Part shown: piece after piece, positions 7,274 to 13,485 of the stretch
Layout of the letters: each line of letters begins with the position of its first letter
Numbering within the stretch: the stretch's first letter is position 1
Source of the DNA: Sulfopaludibacter sp035551455
GTDB taxonomy: Bacteria; Acidobacteriota; Terriglobia; Bryobacterales; Bryobacteraceae
Reading direction: 5' to 3'
NCBI GenBank assembly: GCA_035551455.1
Contig: DASZMZ010000022.1
Coordinates: 1 to 15,498 of the forward strand
Length of the DNA stretch: 15,498 nt
Translations under genes and position numbers: made by a program
Notes under the pieces: model-generated
Told to the model about the DNA's origin: nothing
The model's database searches: none
What the model saw: only the letters and a program-made list of their open reading frames with translations

Positions 7274-8119
7274 TTAGCGAATGAATTCCACGTTTACGCG
7301 TTTGGTGATGAGGCCGGCTTCAGCGCCGAGGTCGAGCAGTTTCTGTACGGCCTTGGGAACGACGTCGCCCGCGTCGAGCGTGTAGTGGTTCACGTACATG
7401 CCCACGAACTTCTCGGCCAGGCGCGGATCCATATCGCGCGCGAACTGCATGGCATAGGCCAGGGCTTCATCGTGATTGTCGAGCGCATACTGAATGCTCT
7501 CGCGCATCATGCGGCAGCATTCGGCCTGCAATTCCGCTCCCAGGGAGCGCAGCAGGACGTTGCCGCCGAGAGGCAACGGGAGGCCGTACAAGCCCTTAAA
7601 CCAGCGGCCCAGATCCACCACGCGATGAAAACCTTCGCGATCGTAGGTCAATTGGGCTTCGTGGATGATGAGGCCGGCGTCCACGGTCCGCTCGCGCACC
7701 GCGTCGGTGATCTTGTCGAAGCGCGTGACCACGGGCTCGAAATCCGGCTGATAGAGCTTGCAAGCCAGATAGGCTGTGGTCATGGTGCCGGGAATGGCGA
7801 TCCGTTTTCCCTTCAACTCTTCCGGTTCCATCGGACGAGTGGCGACGATCATGGGACCGTAACCGTCTCCGATGCTGGAACCGCTCGCCATGAGAACGTA
7901 CTTATCGGCGACGTACGGATAGGCGTGGTAAGAGATGGCGCTGAGATCGTAAACGCCCTCCATAGCCTTCCGGTTCAGAGTTTCGATATCTTCGAGCACG
8001 TGACGGAACGACACTTTAGGCGAACGGACTTTCTTCGTCGCGAGCCCATAAAACATGAAGGCGTCGTCGGAGTCCGGACTGTGTGCGCTGACAATTTCCC
8101 GGGATGCAACCGATGTCAT
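7274..8119 (-). CDS. mqnD: 1,4-dihydroxy-6-naphthoate synthase-like protein (MqnD family, futalosine menaquinone pathway)
   Basis: The enzyme would convert cyclic dehypoxanthine futalosine to 1,4-dihydroxy-6-naphthoate, a late step of the futalosine route to menaquinone, in the cytoplasm. The 281 residues match the family's size and its periplasmic-binding-protein-like fold. The N-terminal SPDSDDAFMFYGL (residues 14-26) and the SYHAYPYVADKY and GDGYGP segments (63-88) fit the family. His153 in GLIIHEAQLTY fits the proposed catalytic histidine of MqnD. The related MqnA (chorismate dehydratase) shares the fold, but these motifs fit MqnD better. The ATG at 8119 lacks a clear ribosome-binding site; a -10-like TAAACT lies about 20 bases upstream. 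No other menaquinone gene is in the window. Upstream is the structured 8199-8417 region, which may be a leader or a separate small RNA. Confidence 0.85.
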   Translation of the reverse strand: MTSVASREIVSAHSPDSDDAFMFYGLATKKVRSPKVSFRHVLEDIETLNRKAMEGVYDLSAISYHAYPYVADKYVLMASGSSIGDGYGPMIVATRPMEPEELKGKRIAIPGTMTTAYLACKLYQPDFEPVVTRFDKITDAVRERTVDAGLIIHEAQLTYDREGFHRVVDLGRWFKGLYGLPLPLGGNVLLRSLGAELQAECCRMMRESIQYALDNHDEALAYAMQFARDMDPRLAEKFVGMYVNHYTLDAGDVVPKAVQKLLDLGAEAGLITKRVNVEFIR

Positions 8120-8138
8120 AAGTGGGGTGACTCATCTC

Positions 8139-8144
8139 AGTTTA
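8139..8144 (-). promoter_or_regulatory. Possible -10 element of the mqnD-like gene
   Basis: Minus-strand GTGTAAACTGAG contains TAAACT at 8144-8139, nineteen bases before the ATG at 8119. No good -35 is visible. It resembles GTGTTAAACTGA before the CPTC gene, which raises its credibility slightly. Confidence 0.35.
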
Positions 8145-8198
8145 CACTACTGAGGTGCTGAGACTTGGCCGAGGGGAGGAATTTCACAAAGCGAGGGG

Positions 8199-8360
8199 AA
8201 AAAAGAAAAGGGCGGTCATCGGCGGTTCGCGAACTAAGAAACGCTGTTGGTGGCCATCAGACCTGCGCATTACGCGCTGTGCCCAGTGCTGCTTAGGCAT
8301 CTATCCGGCCATTCCGTGTTTCTATACTGCCTGTTCACTCACCACCGATGAGGCCGCCCT
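8199..8360 (-). ncRNA. Candidate structured small RNA (6S-like rod) or mqnD leader
   Basis: On the minus strand, 8360-8341 pairs with 8226-8209 in 18 base pairs with a two-base CC bulge; the one non-Watson-Crick position is a U-G wobble. The stem is followed at once by TTTTCTTTTTT (8209-8199). Inside, a loop of about 17 nt (5' side) and 10 nt (3' side) leads to a second stem: AGAAAC (8323-8318) with GTTTCT (8242-8237), GG with CC, and TGGCC (8311-8307) with GGCCA (8255-8251). The apex has two small hairpins, TGCCT/GGGCA and GCGC/GCGC. A long closing stem, open central bubble and irregular upper stem in about 160 nt is the 6S RNA plan. Because mqnD lies just downstream, an attenuating leader is the main alternative. 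The strand choice rests on the T tract and wobble. Confidence 0.45.
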
Positions 8361-8391
8361 CATGCTGGTCCGGTTCTATCTGTCACCTCCC

Positions 8392-8417
8392 GCCAGTCCG
8401 GGGTGGACCGGCTTTTT
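8392..8417. terminator. Terminator-like hairpin with T run
   Basis: GCCAGTCC (8392-8399) faces GGACCGGC (8405-8412) around GGGGT, followed by TTTTT. On the plus strand the stem has one A/C mismatch. On the minus strand that position becomes a G-U pair, giving eight continuous pairs, but then the T run lies before the hairpin. It could end a plus-strand transcript or be a 5' hairpin of the minus-strand RNA. Confidence 0.4.
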
Positions 8418-8524
8418 ATGGCGTCGGAATCCTGAATCCGGCTGGATTCCACCTTCACTATGCGCCTGCCTTGGTATTCTTGTCAATAGCACTTCGGGCA
8501 GTCCCGGGTAAGGGCAAACAGATC

Positions 8525-8923
8525 GTGTTTAAGGGTCTTTTCCAACGTAAACCTGCGGCCCTCACTGGCGCGCCGCCCGTGCGCCGTCTGAAGACATATT
8601 CCGCTCAAAGTGGCTACGTTTACCAGTATTTCTATGAGGGGTACCGGCCGCTCTCCGGAGCCGAAAAAGGCACCGAGTTCGTCTTCAGCGTCTCTTCCGA
8701 TCGCAAGACCTGGAACCCCACCTCGGTCCTGGTATCTGATGCCTCGCTGACCTCGTGGGAACAGGCGCATGGCCGTGCGCTGTCTTCCACGGAGCGGTAC
8801 GCAGTAGCCAAAATGTCCCTCTTTCAGGCTTTCGACGAACGGCCGCTTCCCGAGCATATGAAGGAACCCATCCGCCTGCGCGTCGCCGACGTCGACGGGA
8901 TTATCGAAACGCTAGGGCTTTAG
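8525..8923 (+). CDS. Conserved-looking hypothetical protein
   Basis: The product from GTG 8525 is 132 residues, soluble, without signal peptide. The middle is striking: a PPVRRLKTYSAQSGYVYQYF segment is followed by FVFSVSSDRKTWNPTSVLV and a helical SSTERYAVAKMSLFQAFDER. I have the impression of having seen this aromatic YSAQSGYVYQY block in acidobacterial proteins of unknown function but cannot name a family. I chose GTG 8525 because AGGG at 8511-8514 lies ten bases before it and because the residues upstream look noncoding. TTG 8480 and ATG 8348 are in the same frame but unlikely. The stop lies inside the 3' end of the convergent TIGR03437 gene, overlapping by 12 bases. The gene stands alone between oppositely oriented units. 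Confidence 0.7.
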   Translation: MFKGLFQRKPAALTGAPPVRRLKTYSAQSGYVYQYFYEGYRPLSGAEKGTEFVFSVSSDRKTWNPTSVLVSDASLTSWEQAHGRALSSTERYAVAKMSLFQAFDERPLPEHMKEPIRLRVADVDGIIETLGL

Positions 8924-10837
8924 CCGCCTGCGCTGGGTGCCACGGGGCGCCTTCACCACCTTCGGTGTGGGATGCGCGAGCGCATTGGTGGCTGCGCCGG
9001 CAATCGGGATCAGAACCTGCGAAGTGTAGGCATCGGGTCCTGCCAGATTCAAATAGTTGTCGCCCCCGGTTAAGCCGGTGGGGATGGTCACGTTCACCTG
9101 GTATAGACCGGCCAAGCCCGGGGCCAACCCGGAGAAAGTTACCGTGGCTGCGGTGCCGTTGATGTCGCTGGTGATGGTGTTGCTGGTAAAGCTTAGCGTG
9201 GAACCGGGACCCGCGGCGCCATCGGAAATCGTCGGGCTCACCGCGCCCAACCCGGTGACAAACACCGACACCGTTTCGCCGGGTTGCGCCGGGTTCTGAG
9301 TAGTGACTAACGACCCGTCCTGGTGCAGCGTCGCACCGTAACCGAGCCCTCCCGGCGGCACCGTAAAGATCCCGGGAGCCGTCATGCCGATGAACATGCT
9401 GACGGCATTGGACGCCGTCCCGTCGTTCACCACCTGCACTTGCGCAATCCCGCCGGTCACTCCGTAAGGCACGATGGCGGAAATCTGGGTGGGGCTGACG
9501 TAATAAATGGGCGCCGCCACATTGTTGATCAACACCTGCACGTTGCCCACGGTGGTGGGAAACGGAATGGCGGGAGCCACGGTCGAAGCGCTCGCCAGAT
9601 TAGTGCCAAACAGCGTCAGCAACTCGCCTGGAGCAACGGCAGCGGTGAATGGTGCGTAACTGGCGGCATTCACGATGCCCGTGGGATTCAAGTAAACGCC
9701 GGGTCCGCTGAATACTGGCGCAGGGAGCGCCACGTTGATGCCCAGGTAAGGACCGATGCCGCTCCCAATGCGAATGCCGTCGCCACCCACCACGTAGTTC
9801 ATCACCGAGGTGCTATAGGTGCCGTCCGACTTCACGTTGTAGCTGTCGGCGTACGTGTAATCGATGGGGGCGCCGTTCGACAGCACCTCGAGCAGGCGCT
9901 GATGGCCCCTTACCGACCCTGCATTGGCGGAAAGCGCGCCGAAATAGGTATCCAGCAGGGCATAGCCGCTCGACAGCGTCGATTCGTTTTGATCGATTCC
10001 CGCCTGGTAATATAAGCCGCTCAACGCAGGAGTGGCCGTGCCGGTGCGCACGCCCACGAACATATCGAAGCCGCCCGGAGAACCGCCGAAAACGAAGTTG
10101 CCGTCGGGCGAGATGTAGAGGTAATACTGGCCGGTCAGCAGCGCCGTGGTGGAATTGGGGAAGGTCACTACACCCGCGCCATTCGAGAAGATGTATTTGC
10201 CGCCCGTCACCGTCTGCGTAATCTTGGATGCGCCATTGCCGCCGACATAGCCGGTCACTCCGACGCTGGAGACGTTCCCGGCGCCGTCCGGATTCATCTG
10301 CAGCATGGCGTTGAGCGTGGTGACCGGAGTGCCGCTCGAAAGGTCCATATACGAGATGGAGTAGGGGCCTTTGAACGTGGACGCCGAAGCCAGCGTGCCA
10401 GACACCGGAGCAGCGATCATCAAATCGTTATAGCCGCTCTGGCTTTCCGTGTCGGAGCCCACGAAGATCCCCTGTGCGTTCACCAGGCCATAGGTGACGT
10501 CGCCGGTGATCTGATTCGACATAAAACCATAGCCCGATGCGGAGATGGAATAAGTGCCCTGCACAGTACCCCGCTGCACCCCGGACGAAGCATCCAGAAA
10601 CGTCACGGTCATCGAGTACTTGCCGTCCGCGGCTCCGCTGAAGGTGATATTTCCGTAAGCTACGGCGGCGTCCGCCAGCGTGCCATCGGCGTTGCTGCTC
10701 AAGCCCCAATAGACTTGCCGGAAATAATAGGTGCCCGTCAGCATGCTGTTGCCGCTGTTATCCCAGGTCTGGGTCTGCGCCATCGCCGGAAACACGGAGA
10801 GGGCAGCTAAGAGAAGCACGGATTTAGCGAGTTTCAT
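8912..10837 (-). CDS. Secreted protein with C-terminal Solibacter-type (TIGR03437-like) domain
   Basis: This is a 641-residue exported protein of unknown function. The ATG at 10837 gives a clear signal peptide, MKLAKSVLLLAALSVFPAMA, so the 13 codons available upstream are not used. Residues about 22-386 are Gly/Ser/Thr/Tyr-rich beta-strand repeats, for example GTYYFRQVYWG and GKYSMTVTFLDA, with no catalytic motif. Residues 387-616 form the C-terminal domain I recognise as TIGR03437: GIVNAASYAPF, APGELLTLFG, VSPTQISAIVPYGV, PGETVSVFVTGLG and GLYQVNVTIPTGL. This module is Ig-like and strongly expanded in Solibacter relatives, and may anchor or sort surface proteins, which is inference. Unusually, 25 more residues follow and end in a basic RGTQRRRLKP. 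The gene lies 85 bases after cysN on the same strand; a functional link is doubtful. Confidence 0.88.
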   Translation of the reverse strand: MKLAKSVLLLAALSVFPAMAQTQTWDNSGNSMLTGTYYFRQVYWGLSSNADGTLADAAVAYGNITFSGAADGKYSMTVTFLDASSGVQRGTVQGTYSISASGYGFMSNQITGDVTYGLVNAQGIFVGSDTESQSGYNDLMIAAPVSGTLASASTFKGPYSISYMDLSSGTPVTTLNAMLQMNPDGAGNVSSVGVTGYVGGNGASKITQTVTGGKYIFSNGAGVVTFPNSTTALLTGQYYLYISPDGNFVFGGSPGGFDMFVGVRTGTATPALSGLYYQAGIDQNESTLSSGYALLDTYFGALSANAGSVRGHQRLLEVLSNGAPIDYTYADSYNVKSDGTYSTSVMNYVVGGDGIRIGSGIGPYLGINVALPAPVFSGPGVYLNPTGIVNAASYAPFTAAVAPGELLTLFGTNLASASTVAPAIPFPTTVGNVQVLINNVAAPIYYVSPTQISAIVPYGVTGGIAQVQVVNDGTASNAVSMFIGMTAPGIFTVPPGGLGYGATLHQDGSLVTTQNPAQPGETVSVFVTGLGAVSPTISDGAAGPGSTLSFTSNTITSDINGTAATVTFSGLAPGLAGLYQVNVTIPTGLTGGDNYLNLAGPDAYTSQVLIPIAGAATNALAHPTPKVVKAPRGTQRRRLKP

Positions 10838-10922
10838 CGATGTTAAGGAGTCTCTCCACCCGGACGCATCGGGCAACCGAACGGTTTCCTGAACATTTTC
10901 CCACAGACGCGGAGTGGTCGAA

Positions 10923-12473
10923 TCAGGCCCCGAGAGGAGCAGGCAGGTGATCCAGAATGCGCGCCGCTTTGTTGCCCTCTAGCCGGAGACAGTCGAGATC
11001 CGACGCGACCTCTTCGCGGGCGCCGGGACCGAAGATCAGGCCGATGAGTCCGGCCTCAGCGGCGGCCACGCCGGCTTGCATCCGGCCGGTCCGGTGGACC
11101 AGGTAGCCACGGTCGAACAGGTGCCGCTCCACTTCGGCGGCGACGGCCGAATCGGCGTCGGGCAGGAGCAGCAGGCAGGACTTGTGGCCGATGCGGGCGA
11201 GGCGCTCCTCCGGGGTGACCGGGCCGGCGGGAAACTCCGCGGGAGAGCCTGAAATCATGCCGGCGGCTACGGTATCGTTGCTGATCGGGTCAATCAGAAT
11301 GAAGGCCCCGGTCTGCCGGTTGCGGGCGTACGGATCGCAGAACAAGGCCTTCTGGCACTCGATTGCAACGAAACCGATTTCGTTCAGCTGCAGCTGAGTC
11401 GCCGGCAGTTGTTCGAGCGAGTTGACGTCGGTGCGATGACGGATGGCGCGCACCCGGGCCTGTACGGTCTGCTTGGTATGCTTCAGCAGCAAGGCCCGGT
11501 GCAGGTCCAGCGGCTTCTCGCTCATCCAGACCAGATTGGCCTCGAATCGCCGGGTGACCAGAGGCAGAGCGTCGGGATGGACGATCATATCGCCGCGGCT
11601 GACGTCGATCTCGTCTTCCAGGCATACGGTGACGGCCATGGGCGCGAAAGCCTCTTCCAGAGGACCGTCGAAGGTCACCAGCGACTTCACACGGCTGGTC
11701 TTCCCCGAAGGCAGGACCCGCACCGTATCGCCCCGCCGGATGACGCCGGAAGCGATCTGTCCGGCGAAACCGCGAAAGTCCAGGTCGGGCCGGATGACGT
11801 ACTGCACGGGAAAACGAAGCTCGGCCAGGTTGTGATCGCGGACCAGCGGCACGGTCTCCAGATGGTCCAGCAGGCTGGGTCCGTCGTACCAATCCATGCG
11901 GGCGCTCGGCTTGACCACGTTGTCGCCATCCAGCGCGCTGAGGGGAATGAAGCGGACGTCGGGAATTCGCATCTGGCGGGCGAAGGCCTGGAACTGATCG
12001 CGAATCTGCAGGAATACGTCCTCGCGGAAGTCCACCAGGTCCATCTTATTGATGGCCACCACCACGTGAGGAATCGCCAGGAGCGAAGCGATATAGGCAT
12101 GACGGCGAGACTGCGGCAGCACGCCATAGCGCGCGTCGATCAGGATGATCGCGAGGTTCGCCGTGGACGCGCCGGTGGCCATGTTGCGTGTGTACTGTTC
12201 GTGGCCCGGCGTATCGGCAATGATGAACTTGCGGCGCGGCGTGGAGAAGTAGCGGTAGGCCACGTCGATGGTGATGCCCTGCTCGCGCTCGGCGCGCAAT
12301 CCATCGGTCAACAGCGAGAGGTCCAGACCTTTGGTGGTGCGGTTGGTGGTGGCCTTGCGCACGGAGGCAAGCTGATCTTCGTACACGGTCTTGGAATCGT
12401 AGAGCAGGCGGCCGATGAGGGTGCTCTTGCCGTCATCCACGCTACCCGCGGTGGTGAAGCGGAGCAAATCCAT
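10923..12473 (-). CDS. cysN: Sulfate adenylyltransferase GTPase subunit with degenerate APS-kinase-like tail
   Basis: CysN is the GTPase subunit of ATP sulfurylase. With CysD it makes adenosine 5'-phosphosulfate from sulfate and ATP, driven by GTP hydrolysis. In 516 residues the EF-Tu-like motifs are intact: GSVDDGKST (10-18), DTPGH (87-91) and NKMD (142-145), then two beta-barrel domains to about 420. The last 90 residues begin VTPEERLARIGHK, as CysNC fusions do before their APS-kinase domain. They also keep an ERHLFDRGYLVH helix-strand and an AEAGLIGLIFGP strand. However, the expected P-loop GLxGxGKS is replaced by LLPDADSAV, and the central part of the kinase, with its DGDN motif, is missing. 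The tail is therefore probably inactive. The ATG at 12473 shares its A with the cysD stop (TGATG), so translation is coupled; the open frame further upstream is cysD in another frame. Confidence 0.93.
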   Translation of the reverse strand: MDLLRFTTAGSVDDGKSTLIGRLLYDSKTVYEDQLASVRKATTNRTTKGLDLSLLTDGLRAEREQGITIDVAYRYFSTPRRKFIIADTPGHEQYTRNMATGASTANLAIILIDARYGVLPQSRRHAYIASLLAIPHVVVAINKMDLVDFREDVFLQIRDQFQAFARQMRIPDVRFIPLSALDGDNVVKPSARMDWYDGPSLLDHLETVPLVRDHNLAELRFPVQYVIRPDLDFRGFAGQIASGVIRRGDTVRVLPSGKTSRVKSLVTFDGPLEEAFAPMAVTVCLEDEIDVSRGDMIVHPDALPLVTRRFEANLVWMSEKPLDLHRALLLKHTKQTVQARVRAIRHRTDVNSLEQLPATQLQLNEIGFVAIECQKALFCDPYARNRQTGAFILIDPISNDTVAAGMISGSPAEFPAGPVTPEERLARIGHKSCLLLLPDADSAVAAEVERHLFDRGYLVHRTGRMQAGVAAAEAGLIGLIFGPGAREEVASDLDCLRLEGNKAARILDHLPAPLGA

Positions 12474-13429
12474 CAGAAGTAGCCCTCGCGTTTCTTTAAC
12501 TCCATGGAGCCTTCCTGATCGTGGTCGATGACGCGATTTTCCCGTTCGCTGCGGCGCGCGAGCTGCATCTCCTCGATGATCTTGGGCAGCGTATCGGCCT
12601 GCGACCGAATGGCGCCGGTGCAGGGCGAGCAGCCCAGCGAGCGCATGCGGCACATCACCATTTGCGGCTTCTCGCCGGGCAGCATCGGAATATCTTGTTC
12701 CACCGGGAGCAGCGCGTCGCCGCGCACCAGCATCAGGCGCGGCTTGGCGAAATAGAGGGGGACGACCGGGATCTGCTCCACGTGGATGTAGTTCCAGATA
12801 TCCAGCTCGGTCCAGTTGGAGAGAGGGAAGACGCGGATGCTCTCGCCCTTATCCACCCGGCTGTTGTAGAGATTCCACAATTCAGGCCGCTGATGCTTGG
12901 GGTCCCACTGTCCGAAGGAATCGCGGAAGGAATAGACCCGCTCCTTGGCGCGCGACTTCTCTTCGTCGCGGCGCGCGCCGCCAAAAGCCGCATCGTAGCC
13001 GCCCTCGGCCAGAGCGTCCAGCAGCGAACGGGTCTTCAACTGATCGCAGCACTTGCGGGTTCCCAGGCGGAAGGGATTGGCGCCGTGTTCGATCGCCTCC
13101 GTATTGGTATGGACGATCAGCCGGGCTCCGATTTCGGCGCAGAAGCGGTCGCGGAATTCGATCATTTCCCGGAACTTGTAGGTGGTGTCGATGTGCAGCA
13201 GCGGAAAGGGAAATTTCCCGGGGTAAAAGGCCTTCTGCGCCAGGCGCACCATCACCGAGGAATCCTTGCCGACCGAGTACAGCATGACCGGGTTTTCGAA
13301 CTCAGCCACCACTTCGCGCAGAATGTGGATGCTCTCTGCTTCCAGGGCGCGCAGGTGGCTCAGAGTGCGGTTCTGGGAGGGGAGATTCGCGGGAATCGCT
13401 GTGGTATGGTCGGCTCTTAAGGCAAACAC
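12473..13429 (-). CDS. cysD: Sulfate adenylyltransferase catalytic subunit
   Basis: CysD catalyses adenylyl transfer to sulfate in the CysDN ATP sulfurylase, the entry step of sulfate assimilation in the cytoplasm. The 318 residues show the PP-loop YSVGKDSSVM (51-60), HIDTTYKF, RKCCDQLKT, GGARRDEEKSRAKER, the NWTELDIWNYI segment and a late RMRSLGCSPCTGAI, all standard for CysD. The only available start is GTG 13429, since the next in-frame stop upstream is TAG at 13441-13439. It gives about 17 residues before the usual beginning (TLSHLRALEAESIHILRE). A TGAG just before the GTG is a weak ribosome-binding site. No cysC, cysH or sulfite reductase gene is present in the window. The divergent peptidase gene begins only 14 bases away. 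Confidence 0.95.
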   Translation of the reverse strand: MFALRADHTTAIPANLPSQNRTLSHLRALEAESIHILREVVAEFENPVMLYSVGKDSSVMVRLAQKAFYPGKFPFPLLHIDTTYKFREMIEFRDRFCAEIGARLIVHTNTEAIEHGANPFRLGTRKCCDQLKTRSLLDALAEGGYDAAFGGARRDEEKSRAKERVYSFRDSFGQWDPKHQRPELWNLYNSRVDKGESIRVFPLSNWTELDIWNYIHVEQIPVVPLYFAKPRLMLVRGDALLPVEQDIPMLPGEKPQMVMCRMRSLGCSPCTGAIRSQADTLPKIIEEMQLARRSERENRVIDHDQEGSMELKKREGYF

Positions 13430-13485
13430 GATCTCAGACTACCATGCTAATCACCTATAAGTCTATCGGGTTATGTATGATTGCC
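13430..13485. promoter_or_regulatory. Likely divergent promoter zone of cysD and the M28 gene
   Basis: The starts at 13429 (minus) and 13444 (plus) are 14 bases apart, so promoters must overlap coding sequence. The stretch 13448-13482 is clearly more AT-rich than its surroundings. It contains TATAAG (13456-13461, plus) and on the minus strand TTATAG and TAGCAT as -10-like words. No -35 is convincing. Confidence 0.35.

Larger units (their letters stand above)
8120..8524. other. 405-base intergenic region with dense RNA-like structure
   Basis: I see no convincing protein in this stretch. It holds the mqnD promoter candidate (8139-8144), the long inverted repeat 8209-8226/8341-8360 with its T tract, and a hairpin at 8392-8412 followed on the plus strand by five T. 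It also holds a hairpin GAATCC-GGCT-GGATTC at 8434-8449, and CGGG-CAGT-CCCG at 8495-8506 just before the ribosome-binding site of the next gene. Open frames here have unnatural composition. Confidence 0.7.

Noticed and set aside
8155..8511. Plus-strand open frame of 118 codons in the gap
   Set aside because: Odd composition (clusters of Arg, Cys and Trp), no recognisable fold, and it coincides with the inverted repeats, so an RNA explanation fits better.
8348..8524. N-terminal extension of the gene at 8525 to ATG 8348
   Set aside because: The extension looks noncoding and overlaps the stem and hairpins; GTG 8525 has a suitable ribosome-binding site.
10859..10886. Two adjacent short inverted repeats (CCCG/CGGG and AACCG/CGGTT) before the TIGR03437 gene
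   Set aside because: Stems of four to five pairs without a T tract are expected by chance in such GC-rich sequence.
12474..12653. 60-codon N-terminal extension of cysN
   Set aside because: It lies within cysD in another frame. CysN normally begins a few residues before its first GTP motif, as it does with ATG 12473.
11409..13420. Plus-strand open frames opposite cysN and cysD
   Set aside because: They are shadows of two well-identified genes with intact family motifs.
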